Shown here one piece after another: positions 36,620 to 46,506 of a stretch of 64,000 bases of DNA (its first letter is position 1; each line of letters starts with the position of its first letter). The stretch is from Aliihoeflea sp023389195 (GTDB lineage Bacteria > Pseudomonadota > Alphaproteobacteria > Rhizobiales > Rhizobiaceae). The translations under genes and the position numbers were made by a program. The DNA lies in assembly GCA_023389195.1 (NCBI GenBank), contig JAEWET010000009.1, forward strand, positions 1-64,000, read 5' to 3'. The notes below the pieces were generated by a model that had not been told where the DNA came from, made no database searches, and saw nothing but the letters and a program-made list of their open reading frames with translations.

Positions 36620-36734
36620 GGGGCCTGCAATCGGTGCGGATGGCCGCGCTTACGCAGCGATCGGCCGGGCGTCAACCCGGGCGGGATTGAATTCGCCCGT
36701 CGCCTGCGCCAAATAGACATGTGAGGTCAGACAC

Positions 36735-37067
36735 ATGCCCGAGACAAGAAACGCAAAGTTCGCCATTGGCCAAGTCGTTCGCCACCGCATCTTCCCGTTC
36801 CGCGGTGTGATATTCGACGTCGATCCCGAGTTCGCCAACACCGAGGAATGGTATCGCGCCATTCCCGCCGACATGCGTCCGCGAAAGGATCAGCCCTTTT
36901 ATCACCTGCTCGCCGAAAACGCGCAGACGGAATACGTCGCCTATGTTTCGGAACAGAACCTCCTGCCTGACGAAACCGGCGAGCCGGTACGCCACCCGCA
37001 GCTTCGCGAGTATTTCGGAGCGCTGAGCGAGGGGCGATACGAGCCGAAGCCCCGCGCAAGCCACTGA
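36735..37067 (+). CDS. hspQ: heat shock protein HspQ
   Basis: The 110-residue protein of the HspQ/YccV-like domain family contains AKFAIGQVVRHRIFPFRGVIFDVDPEF, WYRAIP and QPFYHLLAEN. In E. coli HspQ is a heat-inducible specificity factor for Lon and affects DnaA stability. It is divergent from the AEC gene and followed by a strong hairpin, so it is a single-gene unit. Confidence 0.95.
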   Translation: MPETRNAKFAIGQVVRHRIFPFRGVIFDVDPEFANTEEWYRAIPADMRPRKDQPFYHLLAENAQTEYVAYVSEQNLLPDETGEPVRHPQLREYFGALSEGRYEPKPRASH

Positions 37068-37073
37068 AACGAA

Positions 37074-37100
37074 AAACGGGCGGCCCGAGGCCGCCCGTTT
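37074..37100. terminator. bidirectional terminator between hspQ and the IalB-like gene
   Basis: A perfect 12 bp stem (aaacgggcggcc/ggccgcccgttt) with a 3 nt loop is flanked by A-rich sequence on the left and a short T-run on the right. It serves hspQ on the plus strand and the IalB-like gene (stop at 37125) on the minus strand. Confidence 0.85.
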
Positions 37101-37124
37101 CGATTCGTTCGCCGAAGCCGAAGC

Positions 37125-37787
37125 CTAGTCGGTTTCGGTTGCCGCACCGGCTGCCGGAGCGGCGGTGCCGCCCTGTTTGGCACGTTCCTGCTCTTCGCGC
37201 AGGCGACGGTTGAAATCTTCCGTGTTGCGGCTGACGAAGTCCTGAAGCTGGCGCTGGCGGTCCTCGATGTCGGACTGCTGAAGCGGCGCTCCGTCGAAGG
37301 CCTGGGTGAAGCCGGACAGCGAAACCTGGATCGGATTCGGCTGGTTCTGGAAGTTCACCGACGTCAGGCGCAGGTTCGAGCCGCGCTTGAAGGAGGCGAC
37401 CAGATTGTCCGTCAACTGGCCTTCCGCGATGCACCGGTCGGGCAGGCAGATGACGTAGTCGAGCTTCTGGGTCTCGCCACCGTCGATCTGCATACCGATG
37501 CCGGGGGGCAGAAGACGGCCGGGCGGAACGGTGACCTGGAAGACGCGGCGGGCCTGGCCGCCTTCGATCTGGATCAGGCTGACGCCGGTCAGCAACTGGC
37601 CGGATTCGGAGACCATGATGTTCTGCACGTTGCAGATGTTGGTCTCTTCCTGCTGGCTGCAGGCCTTGAACCAGCCCTGTGGCAATTCAGGCTGCTGCTG
37701 GGCGCTGGCGCCCGATGTCGAAAGTGCCAGCCCCACCAGGCCAGCGGCAATCGTGGAAATCGTAGATGCGGTGGTAAGGGTCGTCAT
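37125..37787 (-). CDS. invasion-associated locus B (IalB)-like secreted protein
   Basis: The 220-residue precursor starts at MTTLTTASTISTIAAGLVGL with a signal peptide ending GASAQ. It has the IalB core GWFKACSQQEETNICNVQNIM and the paired cysteines CLPDRC. A glutamine/glutamate-rich helical tail runs from about residue 160 (RQRQLQDFVSRNTEDFNRR). The frame is open to 37877, but the signal peptide favours 37787. IalB aids erythrocyte invasion in Bartonella; homologues are common in free-living relatives, where their role is unknown. The 255 bp upstream to the next gene shows no clear element. Confidence 0.9.
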   Translation of the reverse strand: MTTLTTASTISTIAAGLVGLALSTSGASAQQQPELPQGWFKACSQQEETNICNVQNIMVSESGQLLTGVSLIQIEGGQARRVFQVTVPPGRLLPPGIGMQIDGGETQKLDYVICLPDRCIAEGQLTDNLVASFKRGSNLRLTSVNFQNQPNPIQVSLSGFTQAFDGAPLQQSDIEDRQRQLQDFVSRNTEDFNRRLREEQERAKQGGTAAPAAGAATETD

Positions 37788-38042
37788 CCGAAGCGATCCT
37801 TTCGCGTAAGATCTGAGTGTCGGCACCGGCCGTGGCCCATCGATTGGCGTCGTGTTGACCAAATGCGGCGAGAGCATGACTGCCGGGGGCGTCTACACCT
37901 TATGCCGGCCGAAATCCAGAGCCACCGCCTTTTTGCCCAGAAGCTAGCGCAGATCGTCGCGTGAGGCGCTGGGCCGGTTCAAACGAAGCCGCGTATCGAC
38001 TAGGCTTTCGCGAATCATCGCGCGATTTTCGGAGAGGCTAAG

Positions 38043-39839
38043 ATGCGAGGACTTCTGGGCTTGGCAGCCGCAGCCGCGGTCATGGCGCTGCCGCTTGCGC
38101 ATGCAATGGCCGAGCCGCAACATGCCATCGCCATGCATGGCGAACCGGCGCTCGCCGAAGGCTATGCCCACCTCCCCTATGCCGACCCCGACGCCCGCAG
38201 GGGCGGGCGAATCGACTACGCCGTCCAGGGTTCGTTCGACAGCCTCAACCCGTTCATCGTGCAAGGCTCCGGCGCGCGCGGCATCCTCGACCTCGAACTC
38301 GGCAACAACGTCTTCGAGACGCTCATGCAGCGCTCTTACGACGAGGCGTTTTCGCTCTATCCGCTGATCGCGAAGGCGGTCGAGACCGACGACGCGCGCT
38401 CGTTCGTCGAGTTCACCATCGATTCCGATGCGCGGTTTTCGGACGGCGAGCCGGTGCGGGCAGCGGATGTCGCCTTCACGGTCGAGCTTTTGGCCGAAAA
38501 GGGCTATCCGCGCTATGCGACGACGGCGCGAAAGGTCGCCGAAACCATCGTCGACGGCGACAAGGTGCGCTTCGAGTTCGTCGAGCCGGACCGCGAACTG
38601 CCGCTGATCCTCGGCCTGATGCCGGTGCTGCCCGAACATGCCATCGACCGCGAGACATTCGACCGCTCGACACTGACGCCGATGATCGGCAGCGGACCCT
38701 ACGAGATCGCCGAAGTTCGTCCGGGCGAGCGCATCGTCCTGAAGCGCGACGAGGATTATTGGGCGAAGGATCATCCCTCGAAGCGCGGTCTCGACAATTA
38801 CGACGAGATCCGCATCACCTACTACCGCGACACGAACACCATGTTCGAGGCGTTCAAGAAGGGTCTCGTCGACATCCAGCTCGAGACCAATGCGCAGCGC
38901 TGGGCGACGGGTTACGATTTCCCCGCCGTCGCGTCGGGCGCCGTCGTGCAGGACGAATTCGAGACCGGGTTGCCCTCCGGCATGCAGGGCTTCGTCATGA
39001 ACACGCGCCGGCCGGTCTTCCAGGATGTGGCCGTGCGACGTGCGTTGGCGGGGCTCTTCGACTTCGAATGGGTCAACCGCACGCTCCTGTCCAATGCCTA
39101 CGAGCGGACGGGATCATTCTATGAGCGTTCCGAGCTTTCCTCCGTCGGCCGTGAGGCGAGCGAAGCCGAACTCGCATTGCTCGGCGAATTCGCCGAGACC
39201 ATCGAGCCGCAAATCCTTGCCGGCGAACACCAACCGGCGAAGACCAATGGAAGCGGCCGGGACCGCGATTTCCTGCGCAAGGGGTTCGAGGCGCTGAAGG
39301 CGGCCGGTCACACGATGCAGGACGGCCGCATGGTCGGCCCGAACGGTCGCCCCCTCGCCTTCGAAATCATGCTGCGCGGGCGCAATGGCGAGGAGATCGC
39401 GTCCGCCTGGCAGCGTACGCTTCGTGCCATCGGCATCGAGCTGACGATGCGCTCGGTCGACGACGCGCAGTACCAGCAGCGGCTCCTGACCTACGACTAC
39501 GACGTCATCCTCCACACCTACACCTCGTCGCTCTCTCCCGGCGTGGAGCAGGTCGGGCGCTGGGGAAGTCGGGCGAAAGAGCCGCAGGGCACGATGAATT
39601 ATGCCGGCGTCGCCGAGCCTGCCGTCGATGCGATGATCGGCAATCTCCTGACCGCCACGACGCGCGAGAGCTTCGTCGACGCGGTGCGCGCCTATGACCG
39701 GGTCCTTCTCAACGGTGCCTATGTCGTGCCGCTCTATCACCAGCCCGAGTTGTGGGTCGCGCGCTGGTCGCGGATCGAGCGCCCTGATAAGGTTCCGCTT
39801 TACGGCATCCACCTGCCTGCATGGTGGAGTGCGCAATAG
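38043..39839 (+). CDS. YejA-like periplasmic peptide-binding protein (solute-binding family 5)
   Basis: The 598-residue precursor has a signal peptide ending AHAMA at about residue 23. The mature part is an oligopeptide-binding protein (PDARRGGRIDYAVQGSFDSLNPF, PLIGSGPYEIAEVRPGERIVLKRDEDYW-type lobe, VRRALAGLFDFEWVN). It is closest in style to YejA, the binding protein of the YejABEF importer. No permease or ATPase genes are adjacent, so its transporter must be encoded elsewhere. It is followed 10 bp later by a DsbA-like gene. Confidence 0.9.
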   Translation: MRGLLGLAAAAAVMALPLAHAMAEPQHAIAMHGEPALAEGYAHLPYADPDARRGGRIDYAVQGSFDSLNPFIVQGSGARGILDLELGNNVFETLMQRSYDEAFSLYPLIAKAVETDDARSFVEFTIDSDARFSDGEPVRAADVAFTVELLAEKGYPRYATTARKVAETIVDGDKVRFEFVEPDRELPLILGLMPVLPEHAIDRETFDRSTLTPMIGSGPYEIAEVRPGERIVLKRDEDYWAKDHPSKRGLDNYDEIRITYYRDTNTMFEAFKKGLVDIQLETNAQRWATGYDFPAVASGAVVQDEFETGLPSGMQGFVMNTRRPVFQDVAVRRALAGLFDFEWVNRTLLSNAYERTGSFYERSELSSVGREASEAELALLGEFAETIEPQILAGEHQPAKTNGSGRDRDFLRKGFEALKAAGHTMQDGRMVGPNGRPLAFEIMLRGRNGEEIASAWQRTLRAIGIELTMRSVDDAQYQQRLLTYDYDVILHTYTSSLSPGVEQVGRWGSRAKEPQGTMNYAGVAEPAVDAMIGNLLTATTRESFVDAVRAYDRVLLNGAYVVPLYHQPELWVARWSRIERPDKVPLYGIHLPAWWSAQ

Positions 39840-39849
39840 GAACTAGCTC

Positions 39850-40530
39850 ATGCAGCACACGGTCCCGATCTCGATCGACGTCGTTTCCGACGTCGTCTGC
39901 CCCTGGTGCTATATCGGCCTGAAGCGGCTCGATGCGGCAATGGCTCAGGCCCAAGAGGTGCCGGTCGACGTGCGCTGGCGGCCTTTCCAGCTCGATGCGA
40001 CCATTCCGCCGGAAGGGCGCGACCGCAGGCAATACATGCTGGCGAAATTCGGTAGCGAGGAAAAGCTCCGCGAAATCCATGCGCGCGTCGCCGAGGCTGG
40101 CCGCTCGGCTGGCATCGACTTCGCCTTCGATGCGATCAAGGTTTCGCCGAACACGCTAGACGCGCACCGGCTCATCCGCTGGGCCGCTTCCGCCGAGGGC
40201 AACCGGCAGACCGAGGTCAAGAAGCGGCTGATGCAGGCTTATTTCGAGGAAGGCCGCAATGTCGGCGACCGCGCTGTCCTCATCGACATCGCGCGCGAGG
40301 CGGGCATGGATGCGGCGCTGGTCGAGGCGCTGCTTGCGAGCGATGCCGACGTCGCAGAAACCCGCGCCGAGATCGAGACCGCCCAGCAAATGGGCGTCAC
40401 CGGCGTTCCCTGCTACCTCCTCGAAGGCCGTTACGCCGTGATGGGTGCGCAGGACCCGGACGTTCTCGCCGATGCGATCCGCCAGATTTCGGCCGCCAAG
40501 GCGCGCGGTGAACTTGGACCTGCCGCCTAA
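39850..40530 (+). CDS. DsbA family oxidoreductase (FrnE-like)
   Basis: The 226-residue protein has a CPWC active site (C17-C20) in VVSDVVCPWCYIGLKRL, an inserted helical domain, and the cis-proline segment MGVTGVPCYLLEGRYAVMGAQDP. It has no signal peptide and so is probably cytoplasmic, as for FrnE and 2-hydroxychromene-2-carboxylate isomerase relatives. Its final 4 bp overlap the convergent mfd gene. Confidence 0.92.
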   Translation: MQHTVPISIDVVSDVVCPWCYIGLKRLDAAMAQAQEVPVDVRWRPFQLDATIPPEGRDRRQYMLAKFGSEEKLREIHARVAEAGRSAGIDFAFDAIKVSPNTLDAHRLIRWAASAEGNRQTEVKKRLMQAYFEEGRNVGDRAVLIDIAREAGMDAALVEALLASDADVAETRAEIETAQQMGVTGVPCYLLEGRYAVMGAQDPDVLADAIRQISAAKARGELGPAA

Positions 40531-43500
40531 GCGGCCTTGTCCGCAATCTTCGCCAGTTGCGTCATGATGACGGCCGATCCCTGCAGGCGCTTGGCCGGCG
40601 TCGCCCAGTCGCGCACGAGCACGATCGAATGGTCCGGACGGATCTTCGCCGCCGCCCCCTGCTCGCCGATATAGCGAACGAGTCCAGCCGGTTCCGGGAA
40701 GCTCTTGTTGCGGAACTGGATGACGACGCCCTTCGGCCCGGCGTCCAGCTTCTCGACATTGGCACGCTTGCACAGGCCCTTGATGAAGACGATCTTCATC
40801 AGATGCTCGACTTCCTGCGGCAGCGGGCCGAAACGGTCGATCAACTCTGCGCCGAAACCGTCGATCTCCTGCGGCGTATCGAGGTCTGCCAGGCGGCGAT
40901 AGAGCGCCATGCGCAGTTGCAGGTCCGGCACGTAGCTTTCCGGGATCATGACGGCCGTGCCGACCGCGATCTGCGGCGACCACTCGCCCGACCCCGCATC
41001 GACATCACCCTTCGTCTCGGCCACGGCCTCTTCAAGCATCTGCTGATAGAGTTCGAAACCGACTTCCTTGATGTGGCCGGACTGCTCCTCGCCGAGAAGA
41101 TTGCCGGCGCCGCGGATGTCGAGATCGTGGCTGGCGAGCTGGAAGCCGGCGCCGAGCGTATCCAGCGACTGCAGCACCTTCAGCCGGCGGTCGGCCTGCT
41201 GGGTCAGCATCTTGTTGGCCGGCAGCGTCAGGAGTGCATAGGCGCGTGACTTCGAGCGACCGACGCGGCCCCGGATCTGGTAGAGCTGGGCGAGACCGAA
41301 CATGTCGGCGCGGTGGACGACCAGCGTGTTGGCGGTCGGGATGTCGAGGCCGGATTCGACGATGGTCGTCGACAGGAGCACGTCGTACTGGCCGTCGTAG
41401 AAGGCGTTCATGATGTCGTCGAGCTCGCCTGCCGCCATCTGGCCGTGCGCGGTCGCGACCTTCAGTTCCGGCACCTGCTCGTCGAGGAACTGCTTGATCT
41501 CGCCGAGGTCGGAAATGCGGGGCACGACGTAGAAGCTCTGGCCGCCGCGATAGCGCTCGCGCAGGAGCGTCTCGCGGATCACCAACGGATCGAACGGCGC
41601 GATGAAGGTGCGCACCGCCATGCGGTCGACCGGCGGCGTGGTAATGAGCGAAAGTTCGCGCACGCCCGTCAACGCCAGTTGCAGCGTGCGCGGGATCGGC
41701 GTCGCGGAGAGCGTCAAAACGTGGACGTCGCTCTTCAGCTCCTTCAGCCGCTCCTTGTGCTTGACGCCGAAGTGCTGCTCCTCGTCGACGATCAGCAAGC
41801 CGAGATTCTTGAAGCTGACGGCGGAGCCCAGAAGCGCATGGGTGCCGACGACGATGTCGATCGCGCCGTCCGAGATGCCTTTTTTCGTCTCGGCGAGTTC
41901 CTTCGAGCCGACCAGCCGCGAGGCCTGCCGGACCTTAACCGGAAGCCCGGCAAAGCGCTGCGAGAACGTCTTGAAATGCTGGCGCGCGAGAAGCGTCGTC
42001 GGCACGACCACGGCGACCTGGAACCCTTCGAGCGCCGCGATGAAGGCCGCGCGCAGCGCCACTTCCGTCTTGCCGAAGCCGACATCGCCGCAGATCAGGC
42101 GGTCCATCGGGCGGCCGCGCGCCAGATCGTCCAGCACCGCGTCGATGGCATTCTGCTGGTCGTCCGTCTCGTCATAAGGGAAACGCGCGGCGAATTCGCC
42201 ATAGACGCCGTCCGGCGGCGCCATCACAGGCGCGGGCCGCAAGGTGCGCTCCGCCGCGATGCGGATCAGGTGCCCGGCCATTTCGAGGAGGCGCTTCTTG
42301 AGCTTCGCCTTGCGGGCCTGCCACGCGCCGCCGCCGAGCTTGTCGAGCGTAGCCTCGGAGCCCTCGGCGCCATAGCGCGACAGAAGCTCGATGTTCTCGA
42401 CCGGCAGGAAGAGCCGATCGTCGCCGGCATAGCGCAGTTCCAGGCAGTCATGCGGCGCGCCGGCGGCCGTGATCGTCTGCAGCCCGACGAAGCGGCCGAT
42501 GCCGTGGTCGGCATGGACGACGATGTCGCCGGCGTTCAGGGCCGCGACTTCGGCAATGAAATCAGATGCCTTCTTGCGCTTCTTCGAACGGCGCACGAGG
42601 CGGTCGCCGAGAATGTCCTGCTCGGCGACGACGACCAGCTTCTCGGTCTGGAAACCGCTTTCGAGCGGCAGGATCGCAAGGCCGATCTTGTCGGTCCCAA
42701 GCTTTTCGAGGTCGGCCAGCGAGGAGACGCGGGCGACGCCTTCGAGTTCGTGCTCGCCGAGGATCTGCGCCAGACGATCGGACGAACCTTCCGACCAGCC
42801 GGCGACGACGACCTTGCGCTTCTTGGCACGCAAGTCCGCGATGTAGCGCGCAGCGCGGTCGAAGACGTTGATCGACGGGTCTGCCCGTTCCTCGGCGAAG
42901 GACCGGCCGGCCTCGGCACCTGCATGGATGATGCGGCGGCGGTCGACTTCCGGTGCGGCGAAGGGCGTGAATTCGAGGACGTCGCGGCCCTCGCCCGCCG
43001 CCTTGACGGCATCGGCTGAAAGGTAGAGCGCGTCCGGCGGCAGCGGCTTATAGGGCACCGCTTCGCCGACGCTGCCGGACGACTGGCGCTTGCGCGCATC
43101 GTAATAGTCGCGGATCAGCGTGTGTCGCTCGCCGATCGCCTCGCGCGAGAGATGGTCGAACACGACCGGCGCGTCCGGCAGATAGTCGAAAATGGTTTCG
43201 ACCGTTTCGAAGAAGAGCGGCAGCCAGTGCTCCATGCCGGCAAAGCGCTTGCCCTCGCTGATCGAGGCGTAGAGCGCATCGTCGCGCGAGGGCGCGCCGA
43301 AGAGTTCGATGTAGTTGCGGCGAAAGCGGCTGATCGTCTCGGGCGTCAGCGCGATTTCGCTCATCGGCTGCAGCCGCAATTCGCGCCGCTGGCCGGTCGT
43401 GCGCTGCGAGGCGGGGTCGAAGGCGCGGATCGATTCCAGCGTGTCGCCGAAGAAGTCGAGCCGCAGCGCCTCCTCCGCGCCGGGCGCGAGCAGGTCGAGA

Positions 43501-44021
43501 ATGCCGCCGCGCACCGCATATTGGCCGACGTCGCGCACCGTCGCTACGCGCTCGAACCCGCTCGTCTCCAGCCGCGCAACCAGATCGTTCATGTCGATCT
43601 GGTTGCCAGGCTTCGCGCTCAGCGTCTGGCCGGCGACGAAATCGAGCGGCGGCATCTTCTGCAGCACCGCATTGGCGCTGACGAGGACGATGGCGCGGTG
43701 CGGTTTTTTGCGGAGGGTCGCGATCGACGCCATTGCGTCCAGCCGGCGTGCGACCGCGTCGCTGCCGGGCGAAACGCGGTCATAGGGGAGGCAATCCCAG
43801 GCCGGCAGTTCGAGCACCGGCAGGCCGGGCGCGACGAATTGCAGGATGTCGGCGAGCGCCGGGATTTTCTGCCCATCGCGCGCGACGAAGACGACCGGGC
43901 CATCCTGCGCAGCCGCAATCGCCGCCAGTGCGAAGGCCTCGTAGCCATCGGCAACGCCGTCGACGACCGTCGGTTCACCAGTACGCTTGGCGGAGATGTG
44001 AATGGGATTAAGAAGCGTCAT
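40527..44021 (-). CDS. mfd: transcription-repair coupling factor
   Basis: The 1164-residue DNA translocase removes stalled RNA polymerase and recruits UvrA. It has the UvrB-like N-terminal part (to about 350), the RNA polymerase-interacting module around ALNAGDIVVHADHGIGRFVGL, helicase Walker A GDVGFGKTEVALRAA, the DEEQHFGVKHKERLK box and a C-terminal TRCF domain. The ATG at 44021 lies 1 bp after the sdhE stop, so they are coupled. An upstream ATG in the same frame (44045) would overlap sdhE and lies before the conserved region. Confidence 0.97.
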   Translation of the reverse strand: MTLLNPIHISAKRTGEPTVVDGVADGYEAFALAAIAAAQDGPVVFVARDGQKIPALADILQFVAPGLPVLELPAWDCLPYDRVSPGSDAVARRLDAMASIATLRKKPHRAIVLVSANAVLQKMPPLDFVAGQTLSAKPGNQIDMNDLVARLETSGFERVATVRDVGQYAVRGGILDLLAPGAEEALRLDFFGDTLESIRAFDPASQRTTGQRRELRLQPMSEIALTPETISRFRRNYIELFGAPSRDDALYASISEGKRFAGMEHWLPLFFETVETIFDYLPDAPVVFDHLSREAIGERHTLIRDYYDARKRQSSGSVGEAVPYKPLPPDALYLSADAVKAAGEGRDVLEFTPFAAPEVDRRRIIHAGAEAGRSFAEERADPSINVFDRAARYIADLRAKKRKVVVAGWSEGSSDRLAQILGEHELEGVARVSSLADLEKLGTDKIGLAILPLESGFQTEKLVVVAEQDILGDRLVRRSKKRKKASDFIAEVAALNAGDIVVHADHGIGRFVGLQTITAAGAPHDCLELRYAGDDRLFLPVENIELLSRYGAEGSEATLDKLGGGAWQARKAKLKKRLLEMAGHLIRIAAERTLRPAPVMAPPDGVYGEFAARFPYDETDDQQNAIDAVLDDLARGRPMDRLICGDVGFGKTEVALRAAFIAALEGFQVAVVVPTTLLARQHFKTFSQRFAGLPVKVRQASRLVGSKELAETKKGISDGAIDIVVGTHALLGSAVSFKNLGLLIVDEEQHFGVKHKERLKELKSDVHVLTLSATPIPRTLQLALTGVRELSLITTPPVDRMAVRTFIAPFDPLVIRETLLRERYRGGQSFYVVPRISDLGEIKQFLDEQVPELKVATAHGQMAAGELDDIMNAFYDGQYDVLLSTTIVESGLDIPTANTLVVHRADMFGLAQLYQIRGRVGRSKSRAYALLTLPANKMLTQQADRRLKVLQSLDTLGAGFQLASHDLDIRGAGNLLGEEQSGHIKEVGFELYQQMLEEAVAETKGDVDAGSGEWSPQIAVGTAVMIPESYVPDLQLRMALYRRLADLDTPQEIDGFGAELIDRFGPLPQEVEHLMKIVFIKGLCKRANVEKLDAGPKGVVIQFRNKSFPEPAGLVRYIGEQGAAAKIRPDHSIVLVRDWATPAKRLQGSAVIMTQLAKIADKAA

Positions 44022-44022
44022 G

Positions 44023-44304
44023 TCAGGTGGCGAGGCTGCGGGCATCGGTGATCATGCGGCGGACGATTTCGTTGTCCTGATGCGGCGGCACCGGCATTTC
44101 GCCGGTAATCCACTTGACGATGTCGCCATCGGATTCGCCGAGCAGGGATTCGAAGAGTTCGAGCTGCCCTTCGTCGAATTTGCCAAGTTCGCGATCGGCA
44201 AAGCCACCGATGACGAGGTCGGCCTCGCGCATCCCGCGATGCCAAGCGCGAAAACGCGCCTTGCGCTTGCGGATATCGAGCAGATCAGCGGGATTTTCGG
44301 ACAT
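44023..44304 (-). CDS. sdhE: FAD assembly factor SdhE
   Basis: The 93-residue protein starts MSENPADLLDIRKRKARFRAWHRG. The conserved RGMRE motif at residues 23-27 is needed for attaching FAD to the succinate dehydrogenase flavoprotein. The later WITGEMPVP block is also typical. The stop is 1 bp before mfd, and the gene is divergent from recG across 93 bp. This recG/sdhE-mfd order recurs in alphaproteobacteria, away from the sdh operon itself. Confidence 0.95.
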   Translation of the reverse strand: MSENPADLLDIRKRKARFRAWHRGMREADLVIGGFADRELGKFDEGQLELFESLLGESDGDIVKWITGEMPVPPHQDNEIVRRMITDARSLAT

Positions 44305-44397
44305 GAAGGGCCTATCGGGTTGGACCGCGCATATAGCGTCTGGGAAACGCGATGTCAGCCTTTCGGCCGCGAAGTTGCGTCGATAGTATCGCGCGCC

Positions 44398-46506
44398 ATG
44401 CGTCCGACCGAACTCGATCCCCTCTTTGCGCCCGTCACCTCGCTCGCCGGCATCGGCGAGAAGACGGCCGAGTTGATGCGCCGCATCGTCTCGGCCGACA
44501 CGACGGGCCGCGACGTGCGCGCGGCCGACCTTCTCTTCGTGCCGCCCCATTCGGTGATCGACCGCACGCGCCGTCCCGGCGTCGCGCTTTCGGGCGAAGG
44601 GTCGATCGTAACGCTCGACCTGGCCGTCGACCGCCACCAGCCGCCACCTCGTGGCCGTGGCTCGGTGCCCTACCGCGTCTTCGCGTTCGACGAGACCGGC
44701 GAGATCGCGCTCACCTTCTTCCATGCCAAGGGCCAGTGGCTGGAAAAATTGATGCCGGTCGGCGGCGAGATCGTCGTCTCCGGTAAGGTCGAGTGGTTCA
44801 ACGGCCGCCCGTCGATAGTTCACCCGGATCACATCGTCGCCAAGGCCGACGCCAGCGCACTGCCCGCGATCGAGCCGGTCTATCCAATGACGGCCGGGCT
44901 TTCTGCAAAGCTGGTGCGCAAGGCGGTTGCCTCGGCGCTCGAGCGGATGCCGATCCTTCCCGAATGGCAGGACCAGACCGTGCTTGGTCGCCACGACTTT
45001 CCCGATTTTCGCGAAGCGCTTCTCCATCTCCACCAGCCCGAAGCGCCCGCAGATTGCGACGTGACGAGCCCCGCATGGCGCCGGCTCGCCTATGACGAGC
45101 TTCTCGCCGGCCAGATCGCGCTCGCACTGGTGCGCCTGCGCATGAAGCGGGTTGCGGGGCAAGCACGGCTCGGCGATGGCGCCAAGGGCGCGGCGATCCG
45201 CGACGCCCTGCCCTATGCGCTCACCGCCGCGCAGCAACGCTCAATCGCCGAGATCGAAGCCGACCTCGCCAAGCCGGATCGCATGCTGCGGCTTCTCCAG
45301 GGCGATGTCGGCTCAGGCAAGACCGTCGTCGCGTTGCTTTCCATGGCGCGGATTGCCGAGGCCGGCGGCCAGTCCGCGCTGATGGCGCCGACCGAAATCC
45401 TCGCGCGCCAGCATTTTGCGACGATCGCGCCGCTGGCCGAGAAGGCCGGGCTTCGCGCCGCCATCCTGACCGGCCGCGAGAAAGGCCGCGAGCGCGCGGA
45501 AACACTTGCCGCGATCGCTGACGGGACGATCGACATCGTCATCGGCACCCACGCGATCTTCCAGGAAAGCGTCAGTTTCCACGATCTCTCCTTCGCCGTC
45601 ATCGACGAGCAGCACCGGTTCGGCGTCCACCAGCGCCTTGCGATCGGCGCCAAGGGCGCGGCGCCCGACATCCTCGTCATGACCGCGACGCCGATCCCGC
45701 GCACGCTGGTCCTCACGGCCTTCGGCGACATGGACGTCTCTCGCCTCGACGAGAAGCCGGCCGGCCGCCAGCCCATACAGACCGTCACCCTGCCTCTCGA
45801 ACGCCTGTCGGATTTGATCGCGCGGATGCGCCGCGCGGTCGACGAAGGCCAGAAGATCTACTGGATCTGCCCGCTGGTCGAGGAAGCGGAAGGCATGGAC
45901 GTGATGTCCGCCGCCGATCGGCACAAGGCGTTGGCAGACATTTTCGGCCCAGACGTCGGGCTCGTCCACGGGCGCATGTCGGGTGCGGCCAAGGACGAGG
46001 CGATGGCCGACTTCAAGGCCGGCCGCACGCGCATCCTCGTGGGAACGACCGTCATCGAAGTCGGCGTCGACGTGCCCGACGCCACGATCATCGTCATCGA
46101 GCATGCCGAGCGTTTCGGTCTCGCCCAGCTTCACCAGTTGCGCGGCCGGGTCGGGCGCGGACAGGCGGCGTCGAGCTGCATCCTCCTCTACCAGTCGCCG
46201 CTGGGCGAGGTCGCCAAGCAGCGGCTGACCGTCATGCGCGATACGGAAGACGGCTTCCGTATCGCCGAAGAGGACCTGAAACTGCGCGGCGAAGGCGAAC
46301 TCCTCGGCACGCGCCAGTCGGGCACGCCCGGCTTCCAGCTTGCCCGCCTCGAACACCATGCCGACCTCCTGTCGGTTGCGCGCGACGATGCGCGGCTCTT
46401 CCTCCAGCGCGACCCCGACCTCGCCACGCCGCGCGGGCGAGCGATCCGTACCCTGCTCTATCTCTTCGGGCGGGACGACGCGATCAGGTTGATCCGCGCC
46501 GGCTGA
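44398..46506 (+). CDS. recG: ATP-dependent DNA helicase RecG
   Basis: The 702-residue helicase remodels stalled forks. It has an N-terminal wedge domain (OB fold, around GEIVVSGKVEWFNGRPSIVHPD), Walker A GDVGSGKTVVALL, the DEQHRFGVHQR box, and the C-terminal helicase half with HGRMSGAAKDEAM and QLHQLRGRVGRG. The ATG at 44398 (MRPTELDPLFAPVTSL) is the family start, although the frame stays open far upstream. Its end overlaps the convergent DUF423 gene by 23 bp. Confidence 0.97.
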   Translation: MRPTELDPLFAPVTSLAGIGEKTAELMRRIVSADTTGRDVRAADLLFVPPHSVIDRTRRPGVALSGEGSIVTLDLAVDRHQPPPRGRGSVPYRVFAFDETGEIALTFFHAKGQWLEKLMPVGGEIVVSGKVEWFNGRPSIVHPDHIVAKADASALPAIEPVYPMTAGLSAKLVRKAVASALERMPILPEWQDQTVLGRHDFPDFREALLHLHQPEAPADCDVTSPAWRRLAYDELLAGQIALALVRLRMKRVAGQARLGDGAKGAAIRDALPYALTAAQQRSIAEIEADLAKPDRMLRLLQGDVGSGKTVVALLSMARIAEAGGQSALMAPTEILARQHFATIAPLAEKAGLRAAILTGREKGRERAETLAAIADGTIDIVIGTHAIFQESVSFHDLSFAVIDEQHRFGVHQRLAIGAKGAAPDILVMTATPIPRTLVLTAFGDMDVSRLDEKPAGRQPIQTVTLPLERLSDLIARMRRAVDEGQKIYWICPLVEEAEGMDVMSAADRHKALADIFGPDVGLVHGRMSGAAKDEAMADFKAGRTRILVGTTVIEVGVDVPDATIIVIEHAERFGLAQLHQLRGRVGRGQAASSCILLYQSPLGEVAKQRLTVMRDTEDGFRIAEEDLKLRGEGELLGTRQSGTPGFQLARLEHHADLLSVARDDARLFLQRDPDLATPRGRAIRTLLYLFGRDDAIRLIRAG

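Noticed and set aside
44305..44397. Possible LexA box between sdhE and recG
   Set aside because: No GTTC-N7-GTTC or GAAC-N7-GAAC pair is present in this gap.
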